DNA from: Giesbergeria sp.
GTDB taxonomy: Bacteria; Pseudomonadota; Gammaproteobacteria; Burkholderiales; Burkholderiaceae_C
DNA length: 21,428 nt
Assembly: GCA_017987055.1 (NCBI GenBank)
Contig: JAGNUJ010000012.1
Span: 1 to 21,428 of the forward strand
Direction of reading: 5' to 3'
The notes beneath the pieces were generated by a model. That model was not told the origin of the DNA and ran no database searches. It saw only the letters and a list, made by a program, of their open reading frames with translations. Below are positions 1 to 7,972 of the stretch, in pieces; position 1 is the stretch's first letter, and each line of letters opens with the position of its first letter. The position numbers and the translations under genes were made by a program.

Positions 1-102
1 GGCTACTGGTCAAGGCGCATCGACGTGACGCACCGCTTGGTTTACGCCGCTGACGATGTTGACCTAGACGTTATCGCTTGCCGTGGGCATTACGACGATT
101 GA
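1..102 (+). CDS. yoeB: YoeB/Txe-family toxin, C-terminal part (5' cut by window edge)
   Basis: Frame 1 is open from the first base and ends at TGA 100-102, giving 33 residues: GYWSRRIDVTHRLVYAADD... ending CRGHYDD. This matches the C-terminal half of YoeB-type toxins, whose family core is G-x-WSRRI...HRLVY followed by a CRYHY-like end. YoeB is a ribosome-dependent mRNA endonuclease of the RelE fold, normally encoded just downstream of its antitoxin YefM. The antitoxin would lie outside the window. The Arg-rich strand and terminal His-Tyr used in catalysis are visible. Two oddities are a Gly where the family usually has Tyr (CRGHY rather than CRYHY) and two extra Asp residues after the terminal Tyr. 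I am confident of the family, but completeness and activity cannot be judged from this fragment. Confidence 0.82.
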   Translation, partial: GYWSRRIDVTHRLVYAADDVDLDVIACRGHYDD

Positions 103-224
103 CCCACGCCTGAGCACCAGCACCAGCACACAGTTTGAAGCCACGCCTAGCCCCGGAGCAATTGCCCGAGGCGACAACCGATGTTCCCCTGCACCGGCGG
201 CGCTGGCTTTCTTTTCAGGGCGCG

Positions 225-599
225 TCAGTATCGCCCGCTCTTGAAGTCGGCTATTGAAATCAGCCGACCCCGCACCCAAACACCGCCCTCTATTGGTGTT
301 GTTTCATTCGGCACAAACTGCCTCCTCTGGAGTGCCTGCGCTGCGGCGCTGCCCGCTGGCGCATACAGCCCACGGCCTAGGCGCACGACCTGACCGCGCT
401 TGACCAGTACCCGAAGTCTGTCGTCCACGGTTGTCTCTGGCAGATTCAGTGCTTGCACCAAGTCAGCGCGTTGCACAGGCTCAGATTTACCAGCGACGAG
501 GCTCAAGCGCAGCAGCGCGCCCATGGGTAATTCCCCAGTGACACCGTGGGGTAATCGTTTGCCTGCTGCTTTGCGCATGGGGAAAAACTCAGAAGCCAT
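225..599 (-). CDS. Small winged-helix DNA-binding protein, probably accessory-element regulator
   Basis: This 124-residue protein starts at ATG 599 (MASEFFPMRK...). Residues about 24-66 form a helix-turn-helix region (GALLRLSLVAG, then RADLVQALNLPETTVDDRLR). A wing follows (KRGQVVRLGRGLYAP, about 68-81), then a basic, Ala/Gln-rich tail ending FKSGRY. The layout fits small winged-helix repressors of the IclR/ArsR type, but I cannot name the family. The frame is open to 776, but I rejected the upstream start because the extra N-terminus is Cys/Trp-rich and lies antisense to the AlpA-like remnant. AGG touches the chosen ATG, so the ribosome site is poor, and ATG 578 is an alternative. It sits between a toxin gene and a broken phage-type regulator, suggesting an element-borne regulator. 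The existence of the gene is likely; its function is an inference. Confidence 0.55.
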   Translation of the reverse strand: MASEFFPMRKAAGKRLPHGVTGELPMGALLRLSLVAGKSEPVQRADLVQALNLPETTVDDRLRVLVKRGQVVRLGRGLYAPAGSAAAQALQRRQFVPNETTPIEGGVWVRGRLISIADFKSGRY

Positions 600-721
600 C
601 CTGTATAGGGTTTGGCGGAAAGTTTCACAAACGGCCAAATCCGTGTTGTGCGCACTCTCATGCAATCGCACAGCAAGCAGCCAAAGGCCACGGCTACTTA
701 CTGCGCACCACGGAATAAAAA

Positions 722-832
722 ATGACCCAGACAACACAGGCCACCAAGGCCAGCAAGACGCACACGACAGCAGCAATCCCCAGCTTTGACGAGCTGCCAG
801 ATTCCGCGCTGGTACGCCAATCCACCAGTTAA
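722..832 (+). pseudogene. Truncated AlpA-type (excisionase-like) regulator remnant
   Basis: ATG 722 opens a 36-codon frame that ends at TAA 830-832. Its last part reads IPSFDELPDSALVRQSTS. The stretch PDSALVRQ resembles the N-terminus of AlpA/phage-type MerR-like regulators, where LPD-x-ALVRLP is followed by a helix-turn-helix (LF-x-S-x-ATWWR). Here the reading frame stops straight after VRQS, exactly where a strong terminator begins, so the DNA-binding part is missing. I infer a gene cut down by deletion or by the edge of a mobile element. It diverges from the winged-helix gene at 225-599. A chance short ORF is possible, but the family-like phrase makes a remnant more likely. Confidence 0.45.
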
Positions 833-866
833 AAAACCGCTCACTGTTTTACAGTGAGCGGTTTTT
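831..866. terminator. Strong bidirectional Rho-independent terminator
   Basis: An 11-bp perfect stem (837-847 with 851-861, CCGCTCACTGT/ACAGTGAGCGG) closes a TTT loop. It is flanked by A6 on the left and T5 on the right, so it can terminate in both directions. It lies between the AlpA-like stump (plus) and the 3' end of dciA (minus, stop at 895). Confidence 0.9.
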
Positions 867-894
867 GTATTTAAGCGCTGAAACTCCGCTGGAG

Positions 895-1194
895 TTAAGT
901 TTGCACCTTCAGCCGAATGGTATTGATGTCCCAGCCTTGGGCGCGCAGATGCGCCAGTAAGGCAGGCACCAGTTGGCGCAGTTTGGCTGCTGCAGCGTTA
1001 TTTTTGACCAGCAAACACCAACTATCGCCTTCAATCGGACCCGCCTGAATAGCCGTGTGCAGGCCGACGGGGATCAGGGTTTTGACCGCACGCAAGCGTT
1101 CGCTGGAGTCGCGTGTCAGCGCCACCAGTTTGGCCAAGATCGGCGTTTCTTGCGAGGCTTGCTCTAGCGTGATGGCGTAATGGCGGCGATTCAT
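895..1194 (-). CDS. dciA: DciA family protein (DUF721), putative DnaB helicase operator/loader
   Basis: The protein has 99 residues from ATG 1194 (MNRRHYAITLEQA). It carries the DUF721 pattern: the RDSSERLRAV segment (about 29-37), AGPIEGDSWCLLV (about 51-63) and NAAAAKLRQLVPAL..L...GW.INTIRLKV at the C-terminus. DciA proteins bind the replicative helicase DnaB and replace DnaC/DnaI-type loaders in most bacteria. An open frame extends 11 codons upstream (start 1227), but the chosen start gives the family-like N-terminus. The ribosome site is weak in both cases. The gene is divergent from secA, a neighbourhood often seen in betaproteobacteria, and is closed by the terminator at 831-866. The family call is firm; the helicase role is family knowledge. 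Confidence 0.85.
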   Translation of the reverse strand: MNRRHYAITLEQASQETPILAKLVALTRDSSERLRAVKTLIPVGLHTAIQAGPIEGDSWCLLVKNNAAAAKLRQLVPALLAHLRAQGWDINTIRLKVQT

Positions 1195-1272
1195 AGCAAA
1201 TGGGCAAGTGGGCTGACGGATGTGCAAAAAATGCAGACGGTGGCTGATTATCGGTGGCGGTCTTTAGCAGTT

Positions 1273-1350
1273 GCGCGCTGTGGAGTACGGTGCGCTAAGA
1301 GGTCGGCACTCAGGCGGCTAAAATCATGGGTTCGGATCCCACCGGCGCGC
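1273..1350 (+). other. tRNA-like structured element upstream of secA (degenerate tRNA or B-box-like)
   Basis: An outer 8-bp stem can form between 1273-1280 (GCGCGCTG) and 1343-1350 (CGGCGCGC), with one G-U pair. Directly inside its 3' strand is a T-arm-like hairpin: ATGGG 1326-1330, loop TTCGGAT 1331-1337, CCCAC 1338-1342, with the outermost pair mismatched. This is the geometry of an acceptor stem plus T-arm, and GGTTCGGATCC is close to the conserved tRNA T-loop/B-box. However, I could not draw a normal D-arm or a 5-7-5 anticodon arm in the 45 bases between. The 3' end continues CATTG rather than CCA, so it is not a canonical tRNA gene. It could be a decayed tRNA, a structured secA leader, or a foreign tRNA-derived sequence. 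Confidence 0.3.
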
Positions 1351-1456
1351 ATTGACCCAGCTTGGAATGTCGACTGGTGACCCCAACTGAAATTACTTCT
1401 TTTTAGGGATTGTGGTTGCTGCTGGTGCTTTGTGCATCGGTAGTTGACCCGCACGC

Positions 1457-4222
1457 ATGGCCACCAACTTCCTCACCAAAATTTTCGGCAGCCGCAATGA
1501 CCGGTTGCTCAAGCAATACCGCAAAACTGCCGCCCAGATTAACGCGATGGAGCCTTCCCTTGAAGGCTTGAGCGATGAAGCGCTGCGCGCCAAAACGCAA
1601 GAATTCAAAGACCGCGTTGCCAAGGGCGAGTCCTTGGACGCCATCTTGCCCGAGGCTTTTGCTGTAGTGCGCGAAGGCTCCAAGCGCAGCATGAAAATGC
1701 GCCACTTTGATGTGCAGTTGATCGGCGGCATGGCGCTGCACTACGGCAAAGTCGCTGAAATGCGTACTGGTGAAGGTAAAACGCTGACCGCCACCTTGCC
1801 GGTGTACCTGAACGCCTTGTCGGGCAACGGTGTACACGTCGTTACCGTCAACGATTACTTGGCCAGCCGCGATGCTAAATGGATGGCGCGCTTGTACAAC
1901 TTCCTTGGGCTGTCAGTTGGCATCAACCTGCCCAATATGCCGCGTGAAGAAAAGCAGGCGGCCTACGCGGCCGACATCACCTACGGCACTAACAACGAGT
2001 ACGGTTTTGACTACCTGCGCGACAACATGGTCTACGAGGCCAGCGACCGGGTGCAGCGCAAACTCAACTACGCCATCATCGACGAGGTCGATTCGATTCT
2101 GATCGACGAGGCGCGCACGCCGCTGATCATCAGCGGCCAAGCCGAAGACCACACCGCCATGTACTTGGCAATGAACCAAGTGGTGCCGCTGCTGGTGCGC
2201 CAAGAGGGCGAAGCCGACCCGCGTACTGGCGAGGGCATCACCAAGCCGGGCGACTTCACGCTGGACGAGAAAACCCACCAAGTCTTTTTGACCGAGCAAG
2301 GCCACGAAACCGCCGAGCGCGTGCTGGCGGCGCAAGGCTTGATTGCACCGGGTGCCTCGCTGTACGACCCATCCAACATCTCGCTGATGCACCATTTGTA
2401 TGCGGCACTGCGCGCCAACAACCTGTACCACCGCGACCAGCACTATGTGGTGCAAGACGGTGAAATCGTTATCGTGGACGAATTCACCGGTCGCCTGATG
2501 TCGGGTCGGCGCTGGAGCGAGGGTTTGCACCAAGCGGTCGAAGCCAAAGAAGGTGTGCCAATTCAGGCCGAAAACCAAACGCTAGCCTCAATCACCTTCC
2601 AAAATTACTTCCGCCTGTACAACAACTTGGGCGGTATGACTGGCACGGCAGACACCGAAGCCTACGAATTCCAAGAAATCTACGGCCTAGAAACCGTCGT
2701 CATCCCGCCGAACCGCCCCAGTAAGCGCGACGACCAGCTCGACCGCGTTTATAAAACCACGCGCGAAAAATACGAAGCGGCGATCAAAGACATCCGCGAG
2801 TGCTACGAGCGCGGCCAGCCGGTGCTGGTGGGCACTTCGTCGATTGAGAACTCCGAAATCATCGACAAGCTGCTCAATGAGGCGAACTTGCCGCACCAAG
2901 TGCTCAACGCCAAGCAGCACGCCCGCGAGGCCGACATCGTCGCCCAAGCCGGCCGCGCCAAGATGATCACCATTGCCACCAACATGGCCGGTCGCGGCAC
3001 CGACATCGTGCTTGGCGGCAATATCGAAAAAGACGTGTTGGCGATTGAAACCGACGAATCGCTGGATGAAGGCACCAAGCAAGCGCGCTTGGCGCAATTG
3101 CGCGCCGATTGGGCGGTCGAGCACGAAAAAATCAAGGCGCTGGGCGGCTTGCGCATCATCGCCACCGAGCGCCACGAATCGCGCCGCATTGACAACCAGC
3201 TGCGTGGCCGCTCTGGCCGTCAGGGTGATCCGGGCTCGTCGCGCTTTTACTTGAGCTTGGACGACTCGCTGATGCGCATTTTCGCCGGCGACCGTGTCAA
3301 AGCCATCATGGATCGCCTCAAAATGCCCGACGGCGAGGCCATCGAAGCCGGTATCGTTACCCGCAGCATCGAGTCGGCGCAGCGCAAGGTCGAGGCGCGC
3401 AACTTTGACGTGCGCAAGCAGCTGCTCGAATACGACGACGTGGCCAACGACCAGCGCAAAGTGATTTACGAGCAGCGCAACAACATTTTGGACGCGGCCG
3501 ATTTGTCCGAAGTGATTGCCGCGATGCGCGAAGACAGTTTTACCGACTTGGTGCGCCAATACGTGCCGCCAGAGTCGGTCGAAGAGCAATGGAATCTGCC
3601 CGCGCTAGAAAAAGCGCTGCAGGACGACTGGCAAATGCCGCTGTCTTTGCGTGCCTTGGTCGAAGGCTCGCAGTCGATCACCGACGACGAGATTTTGGAG
3701 AAAGTGGTGCAAAGCGCCCACGCCATTTTTAACGCCAAGGTCGAACTGGTCGGCCGCGAAAACTTCACCCAATTTGAGCGCGCGGTGCTGCTGCAAAGCT
3801 TTGACTCCAACTGGCGCGACCACCTGAGCGCGCTCGACTATTTGCGCCAAGGCATCCATTTGCGCGGTTATGCGCAAAAGCAGCCCAAGCAAGAGTACAA
3901 GCGCGAAGCGTTTGAGCTGTTCCGCCAGATGATCGACATGGTGAAAAACGAAGTCACCAAGATCTTGATGACGGTGCAGGTGCAGTCACCCACGCAGCTC
4001 GACCAAGCCGCCGAGGACATGGAGCAGCGCGCCGAGCGCATTGCCAACGTCACCTACAGCTCGCCGACCGAAACCGGCGAAGTCGAAACCGTGGTCGATG
4101 CCAGCACGCTGCGCCAAGCCAAGGCGATGCCAGCAACCCCAGGTGTGCGCGTTGGTCGCAACGACCCCTGCCCGTGCGGCAGCGGCCAAAAATACAAGCA
4201 GTGCCACGGCAAGTTGGCTTAA
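1457..4222 (+). CDS. secA: Preprotein translocase ATPase SecA
   Basis: This 921-residue protein is close to the usual length of about 900. SecA is the cytoplasmic motor that drives unfolded preproteins through SecYEG by ATP hydrolysis. Visible motifs are Walker A MRTGEGKT (102-109), a DEAD-like Walker [19 protein letters not shown] (207-224) inside nucleotide-binding domain 1, the second helicase half with [14 protein letters not shown] (about residue 512) and the [15 protein letters not shown] arginine-finger region. The C-terminal zinc motif is [14 protein letters not shown] (C905, C907, C916, H917), which binds SecB and lipid. The start ATG 1457 gives the family N-terminus ([16 protein letters not shown]), though no good Shine-Dalgarno precedes it. 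The upstream gap holds the tRNA-like fold; argJ follows after 27 nt. Confidence 0.98.
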   Translation: MATNFLTKIFGSRNDRLLKQYRKTAAQINAMEPSLEGLSDEALRAKTQEFKDRVAKGESLDAILPEAFAVVREGSKRSMKMRHFDVQLIGGMALHYGKVAEMRTGEGKTLTATLPVYLNALSGNGVHVVTVNDYLASRDAKWMARLYNFLGLSVGINLPNMPREEKQAAYAADITYGTNNEYGFDYLRDNMVYEASDRVQRKLNYAIIDEVDSILIDEARTPLIISGQAEDHTAMYLAMNQVVPLLVRQEGEADPRTGEGITKPGDFTLDEKTHQVFLTEQGHETAERVLAAQGLIAPGASLYDPSNISLMHHLYAALRANNLYHRDQHYVVQDGEIVIVDEFTGRLMSGRRWSEGLHQAVEAKEGVPIQAENQTLASITFQNYFRLYNNLGGMTGTADTEAYEFQEIYGLETVVIPPNRPSKRDDQLDRVYKTTREKYEAAIKDIRECYERGQPVLVGTSSIENSEIIDKLLNEANLPHQVLNAKQHAREADIVAQAGRAKMITIATNMAGRGTDIVLGGNIEKDVLAIETDESLDEGTKQARLAQLRADWAVEHEKIKALGGLRIIATERHESRRIDNQLRGRSGRQGDPGSSRFYLSLDDSLMRIFAGDRVKAIMDRLKMPDGEAIEAGIVTRSIESAQRKVEARNFDVRKQLLEYDDVANDQRKVIYEQRNNILDAADLSEVIAAMREDSFTDLVRQYVPPESVEEQWNLPALEKALQDDWQMPLSLRALVEGSQSITDDEILEKVVQSAHAIFNAKVELVGRENFTQFERAVLLQSFDSNWRDHLSALDYLRQGIHLRGYAQKQPKQEYKREAFELFRQMIDMVKNEVTKILMTVQVQSPTQLDQAAEDMEQRAERIANVTYSSPTETGEVETVVDASTLRQAKAMPATPGVRVGRNDPCPCGSGQKYKQCHGKLA

Positions 4223-4249
4223 ATCCGGCTCCTTTTAGAAAGAAAAACC

Positions 4250-5479
4250 ATGCCAGTGAATCTCTCTACTCCCGTTGCCGCTGACCTGCACGCCATCTCC
4301 GGCGTGCGCATTGGCGTGGCCGAAGCCGGTGTGCGCAAGGCGCAGCGTAAAGATTTGACGGTGTTTTTGTTGGATGAAGGCACTGCCGTCGCCGGCGTAT
4401 TCACGCAAAACCGCTTTTGTGCTGCGCCGGTGCAAATCTGCCGCGAGCATTTAGCGACCGGCTCGCACATCCGTGCCATGCTGATCAACACCGGCAACGC
4501 CAACGCTGGCACCGGTGCGGATGGTTTGGCGCGCGCCCGCCAAACCTGCGAAGCGCTGGCCGAGCAGCTGGGGCTGGCAGCGAATCAAATCCTGCCGTTC
4601 TCCACCGGCGTGATCATGGAGTCGCTGCCGGTCGATCGCATCAGCGCTGGCCTGCCCGCCGCCATTGGCGACGCCGCACCCACACATTGGGCACGTGCTG
4701 CTGAGGGCATCATGACCACCGACACCGTGCCGAAAGCCTTTAGCACGCAAGTGCAAATTGGCGGCGCCACCGTGTCGATCACTGGCATCAGCAAAGGCGC
4801 GGGCATGATCCGCCCGAACATGGCGACCATGCTGGGCTTTATGGCCACCGACGCTTGCATCGCGCCCGCGTTGCTACAGCCACTGGCGACCGAGCTGGCC
4901 GATCAGTCGTTCAACCGCATCACCATCGACGGCGACACCTCGACCAACGACTCCTTCATCGTTATGGCGACGCAGCGCGCTGCCCACGCGCCCATCACCG
5001 CATGGGACAGCGCCGACGGCCAAGCGCTGAAAGCGGCGCTGCTGTCAGTGGCGCAGCAGCTGGCACAGGCCATCGTGCGCGACGGCGAAGGCGCGACCAA
5101 GTTCATCACCGTGCGCGTTGAAGGCGGAAAAACCAGCGAAGAATGCCGCAAAGTGGCTTATGCCATCGCCCATTCGCCACTGGTGAAAACCGCCTTTTTT
5201 GCCAGCGATCCTAATTTGGGCCGCATCTTGGCGGCGGTGGGTTACGCTGGCATTGACGACCTTGACCAAACCGGCATCGACCTGTACTTGGACGACGTGC
5301 CGGTGGCGCTGCAAGGCGGGCGCAACCCCGACTACCGCGAAGAAGACGGCCAGCGTGTGATGCAGCAAAGTGAAATCACCGTGCGCGTGCTGCTGGGGCG
5401 CGGCACGGCGGCAGATACGGTGTGGACGTGCGACCTGAGCCACGACTACGTCACCATCAACGCCGACTACCGCTCCTAA
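4250..5479 (+). CDS. argJ: Bifunctional ornithine acetyltransferase / N-acetylglutamate synthase ArgJ
   Basis: The protein has 409 residues, typical for ArgJ. It moves the acetyl group from N-acetylornithine to glutamate, closing the cyclic arginine pathway, and in bifunctional forms also makes N-acetylglutamate from acetyl-CoA. The precursor cleaves itself into two chains at the Ala-Thr bond of the conserved [14 protein letters not shown] segment. Here the new N-terminal nucleophile is Thr193. Other family stretches include NTGNANAGTG (80-89) and [17 protein letters not shown] near the C-terminal third. The start ATG 4250 is preceded by AGAAAGAAAAACC, a modest ribosome site. It lies 27 nt after secA and could be co-transcribed. 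Mono- versus bifunctionality cannot be decided from sequence alone. Confidence 0.97.
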   Translation: MPVNLSTPVAADLHAISGVRIGVAEAGVRKAQRKDLTVFLLDEGTAVAGVFTQNRFCAAPVQICREHLATGSHIRAMLINTGNANAGTGADGLARARQTCEALAEQLGLAANQILPFSTGVIMESLPVDRISAGLPAAIGDAAPTHWARAAEGIMTTDTVPKAFSTQVQIGGATVSITGISKGAGMIRPNMATMLGFMATDACIAPALLQPLATELADQSFNRITIDGDTSTNDSFIVMATQRAAHAPITAWDSADGQALKAALLSVAQQLAQAIVRDGEGATKFITVRVEGGKTSEECRKVAYAIAHSPLVKTAFFASDPNLGRILAAVGYAGIDDLDQTGIDLYLDDVPVALQGGRNPDYREEDGQRVMQQSEITVRVLLGRGTAADTVWTCDLSHDYVTINADYRS

Positions 5480-5485
5480 AATAAG

Positions 5486-5523
5486 AGCTGGTAGCGCTTG
5501 CTGCATAAGGGCTAGAGGCCAAA
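5486..5523 (+). repeat. 38-bp interspersed repeat, copy 1 (divergent centre)
   Basis: The arms AGCTGGTAGCGC and AAGGGCTAGAGGCC match the other copies, while the central bases differ. The copy as aligned covers 5483-5520 and is followed by AAA and the ATG of the ATPase gene. AGAGG at 5514-5518 is the best Shine-Dalgarno for ATG 5524, so the repeat carries the ribosome site. It fills nearly the whole gap after argJ. Confidence 0.8.
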
Positions 5524-6399
5524 ATGAACCAAAGTTTTGAGCGATTGCTGCTGCGCGCCGAGCAGTTGATGGCGCGCATCGAATCGGTGCTGCCCCAGCC
5601 GCTGGCCGCACCCGCTGACTGGGCGGCGTCGGTCGCATGGCGCTACCGCAAGCGCAGCAGCGGCCACGCCGTGCTGGAGCCAGTGCGCCACGTGGCGCCG
5701 CTGCAGCTGAGCGACCTGCAAGAAATCGACGGCCAGAAAGAAAAAATCCAGCGCAACACCGAGCAATTTGTGCGTGGCGCCCTCGCCAACAACGTGCTGC
5801 TGACCGGCGCACGCGGCACCGGCAAATCGTCGCTGATCAAAGCCTGCCTCAACGCCTACGCCGCGCAAGGGCTGCGCCTGATCGAGGTCGATAAAACCGA
5901 CCTGATCGACCTGCCCGACATCATGGACATCGTCGCTGGCCGGCCAGAGAAATTCATTGTCTTTTGCGATGACCTGAGTTTTGACGAGGGCGAGTCGGGC
6001 TACAAAGCGCTGAAATCCATTTTGGACGGCTCGATTGCCGCCGCCACGCCCAACGTGCTGATCTACGCCACCAGCAACCGCCGCCACTTGTTGCCCGAGT
6101 ACATGAAGGACAACCTGAGCTACACGCACACCGACGACGGCGAGGTGCATCCGGGCGAGGCGATTGAAGAAAAAATCTCGCTGTCCGAGCGCTTTGGTTT
6201 GTGGGTGAGTTTTTACCCGTTCAGCCAAGACGAATATCTGGCCATCGTCGCGCAGTGGTTGACGTCGTTTGGCGTCGATGCAGCCGCGATTGCTGCCGCG
6301 CGGGCGCAGGCTTTGGTGTGGGCGCTGGAGCGCGGCTCACGCAGCGGCCGTGTCGCCTACCAATTTGCGCGCGATTTTGCCGGGCGTACGGATGTCTGA
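5524..6399 (+). CDS. DUF815 family P-loop ATPase
   Basis: The product is a 291-residue AAA+-like ATPase of the DUF815 family. Residues 1-70 are a helical N-terminal part ending in LQEIDGQKEKI. Then come Walker A GARGTGKSS (95-103), Walker B KFIVFCDDLSF (143-153), and YATSNRRHLLPEYM (181-194), a sensor-like stretch with paired arginines. The C-terminal part (GEAIEEKISLSERFGLWVSFYPFSQDEYL...) is also family-typical. The protein is predicted cytosolic and its substrate is unknown; members are widespread and poorly characterised. The start ATG 5524 follows AGAGG from the upstream repeat with about 6 nt spacing. The 3' end overlaps mutT by 8 nt, so translation is probably coupled. The family is well supported; the function is not known to me. 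Confidence 0.93.
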   Translation: MNQSFERLLLRAEQLMARIESVLPQPLAAPADWAASVAWRYRKRSSGHAVLEPVRHVAPLQLSDLQEIDGQKEKIQRNTEQFVRGALANNVLLTGARGTGKSSLIKACLNAYAAQGLRLIEVDKTDLIDLPDIMDIVAGRPEKFIVFCDDLSFDEGESGYKALKSILDGSIAAATPNVLIYATSNRRHLLPEYMKDNLSYTHTDDGEVHPGEAIEEKISLSERFGLWVSFYPFSQDEYLAIVAQWLTSFGVDAAAIAAARAQALVWALERGSRSGRVAYQFARDFAGRTDV

Positions 6400-6844
6400 A
6401 GCGGCAACTTCTCGGCCCTACACCGACGTTGCGGTCGGCATCTTGCTGCGTGCGGACGGCGCTTTGCTGCTGACCACCCGGCCAGCGGGCAAGGTCTACG
6501 CGGGTTATTGGGAATTCCCCGGCGGCAAGCTCGAAGCCGGCGAGAGCGTCGAGCAAGCGCTGCGCCGCGAGCTGATCGAAGAGATCGGCGTCACCATCGG
6601 CGCGGCCCAAGTCTGGAAAGTGACCGAGCACGATTACCCGCACGCTTTGGTGCGCCTGCACTGGTGCAAGGTCTATGCGTGGAGCGGAGAGCTGCAAATG
6701 CGCGAAGGCCAAGCCATGTCGTGGCAGCCGTGGCCGCCGACGGTGCGACCCGTATTGCCGGGTGCATTACCGGTGCTGCAGTGGCTGGCCGCAGAAAACG
6801 GCCAAGATTTTGATCCGTCTATCCTCTTAGAGAAATCATCTTGA
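6392..6844 (+). CDS. mutT: MutT-type Nudix hydrolase (8-oxo-dGTP diphosphatase)
   Basis: This 150-residue protein has the complete Nudix box GGKLEAGESVEQALRRELIEEIG (residues 44-66), whose glutamates bind the metal. The preceding YWEFPGG segment and the N-terminal VAVGILLRADGALLLTTRP strand are typical of MutT. MutT removes oxidised guanine nucleotides (8-oxo-dGTP to the monophosphate), preventing transversions. ATG 6392 lies inside the last codons of the ATPase gene (8-nt overlap). A longer in-frame start at 6269 would overlap 131 nt and adds an Arg-rich non-family N-terminus, so I rejected it. The only ribosome-site-like bases are CGGGCG upstream, which suggests coupling to the ATPase gene. 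Only the Nudix domain is present; there is no fused thiamine-phosphate synthase-like domain. Another small Nudix pyrophosphatase is possible. Confidence 0.88.
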   Translation: MSEAATSRPYTDVAVGILLRADGALLLTTRPAGKVYAGYWEFPGGKLEAGESVEQALRRELIEEIGVTIGAAQVWKVTEHDYPHALVRLHWCKVYAWSGELQMREGQAMSWQPWPPTVRPVLPGALPVLQWLAAENGQDFDPSILLEKSS

Positions 6845-6856
6845 GGCTATCAATTT

Positions 6857-6894
6857 AATAGCTGCTAGCGCACGTATCTAAAGGGCTAGAGGCT
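6857..6894 (+). repeat. 38-bp interspersed repeat, copy 2
   Basis: It reads AATAGCTGCTAGCGC, then a centre CACGTATCTA-like, then AAGGGCTAGAGGCT. It differs from copy 3 at three of 38 positions. It sits in the 64-bp gap between the convergent 3' ends of mutT (plus) and yacG (minus), so here it precedes no start codon. The arms can pair (AGCTGCTAGC with GCTAGAGGCT, one G-A mismatch), forming a hairpin that could act as a border or terminator-like structure. Confidence 0.85.
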
Positions 6895-6908
6895 GATTTG
6901 ACTGATTT

Positions 6909-7127
6909 TTAGGCCTGATAGCGCGGATCGCCGTGCGGTGCATCGTCTGGCGGTGCATCGGCTTCGAGCCGAAAGCTCTCGGCCGCCCACGCACCAAAAT
7001 CGATTTGCTGGCAGCGCTCGCTGCAAAACGGGCGCCATGGATTGGCAGCGCTGTACAGGCTAAGACCGGCGCAGCGCGGGCAGGCAACTTGCCGGGCTGC
7101 AGAGGAGGGGGTGTTTTCAGTCGTCAT
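6909..7127 (-). CDS. yacG: DNA gyrase inhibitor YacG (zinc-binding)
   Basis: The protein has 72 residues. Four cysteines form the YacG zinc finger: CPRC (16, 19) and CSERC (35, 39), with the family's WRPFCSERC...IDFGAWAAE stretch. YacG binds GyrB and inhibits gyrase in enteric bacteria; its physiological role elsewhere is less clear. The tail is acidic/proline-rich (EADAPPDDAPHGDP). ATG 7127 lies 3 nt after the zapD stop, with a weak GTGAG ahead, so it is probably translated by coupling. It is the last gene of the pilB-to-yacG run, and the same tail-end order (coaE-zapD-yacG) is seen in many gamma- and betaproteobacteria. Confidence 0.93.
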   Translation of the reverse strand: MTTENTPSSAARQVACPRCAGLSLYSAANPWRPFCSERCQQIDFGAWAAESFRLEADAPPDDAPHGDPRYQA

Positions 7128-7130
7128 AGC

Positions 7131-7886
7131 TCACGCGCACAGCGCTAGTTCAAAAGCGGCGTTTTCGCTGCTGGCCTGCAGGTGGCCATTTTTTAATTGG
7201 CGCATCAGCCGCACCGACACCATCAGGCGGTTGCCGCTGATTTCAGGAATCAGGCCAAGGGCAGGATCGATGCGCAGCCGCAGCAACTGAAAGGTGCGGC
7301 CAGAGGGCAGATTTTGCTGAAAATGACCGTCTTTTGCCGCGATTTTTTGCGGTGTACCCGAGTCGCGCAGCAACTTCAGTAGCAGGTAAATGGCTTCTGC
7401 CAGCGGCTCCAGGCTCGATGCCCAGCCCCCTAGCGCTTGCTGGCGTTGCTCGGGTGGGTTGTGTTGCCAAGCGCAATAACTGGGCAAATCAAAGCCGCAG
7501 GTACCACCGGGAATGCCAATGCGGCTGCGGATGGCCATCAGCCAATCGTTGTCTGTCAGTGCTTGGCCGGCTTTGCCGGTTTGGGTATTGAGCGCCTGAA
7601 AACAGCGCTCTAGCTGGGCAACAATGTTGTCCAGCGCCGCTTCAGAGATCGAAGGATTACCCCGGTAGCCGGCGAGCACGGTTTTTTGCTTTTCGATGTC
7701 TTTGAGGATGTCGGACTTGAGGTCGGCACGCGCCGCCACGTCCATGACTTCAAACATCGTAGACAGAGCAAAGTGGTGATCCATCGCATCGGTGCGTGAA
7801 ATCAGCTCTCCCAAACGCAAGAAAATCTGCTCCAGTCGCAGATAGGTTCGTATGCGTTCGTTAAAGGGGTATTCGTAAAGAATCAC
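7131..7886 (-). CDS. zapD: Cell division protein ZapD (FtsZ-bundling)
   Basis: The protein has 251 residues if it starts at GTG 7886 (VILYEYPFNERIRTYLRLE), which matches the family N-terminus and the E. coli length (247). ZapD cross-links FtsZ filaments at the division ring. Family marks are the YPFNERIRTYLRLE start, the DHHFALSTMFEVMDV helix, LKSDILKDIEKQK, and C-terminal TFQLLRLRIDP...PEISGNRLMVSVRL. AGGA stands 10 nt upstream of GTG 7886. An in-frame GTG at 7952 would add 22 residues that are not family-like, so I prefer the inner start, but this remains uncertain. It lies 86 nt below coaE and 3 nt above yacG. Confidence 0.93.
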   Translation of the reverse strand: MILYEYPFNERIRTYLRLEQIFLRLGELISRTDAMDHHFALSTMFEVMDVAARADLKSDILKDIEKQKTVLAGYRGNPSISEAALDNIVAQLERCFQALNTQTGKAGQALTDNDWLMAIRSRIGIPGGTCGFDLPSYCAWQHNPPEQRQQALGGWASSLEPLAEAIYLLLKLLRDSGTPQKIAAKDGHFQQNLPSGRTFQLLRLRIDPALGLIPEISGNRLMVSVRLMRQLKNGHLQASSENAAFELALCA

Positions 7887-7972
7887 GCTGCCGGTGTCCT
7901 GGAGGAGGGGCGGTGGAGGAATGCGGGTGTGAGCCAGAGAGATGCCAAGCACAGATCAAGATGGGGGGCGAA

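Noticed and set aside
64..279. Minus-strand open frame of 71 codons at the left edge
   Set aside because: It runs antisense to the clear YoeB C-terminus and overlaps the winged-helix gene; no family features.
600..776. N-terminal extension of the winged-helix protein to codon 776
   Set aside because: The added stretch is rich in Cys and Trp, lies opposite the AlpA-like frame, and does not look like a domain.
1180..1380. Plus-strand ORF of 66 codons before secA as a SecM-like arrest peptide
   Set aside because: There is no signal peptide or recognisable arrest motif, and its VRIPPA-type phrase is what tRNA T-arm DNA gives when translated.
1913..3589. Long minus-strand frames inside secA (221 and 300 codons)
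   Set aside because: They are antisense shadows caused by GC-rich codons; the plus-strand SecA is complete with all motifs.
6269..6391. Longer start for mutT
   Set aside because: It adds an Arg-rich non-family segment inside the ATPase gene; ATG 6392 gives the standard Nudix protein.
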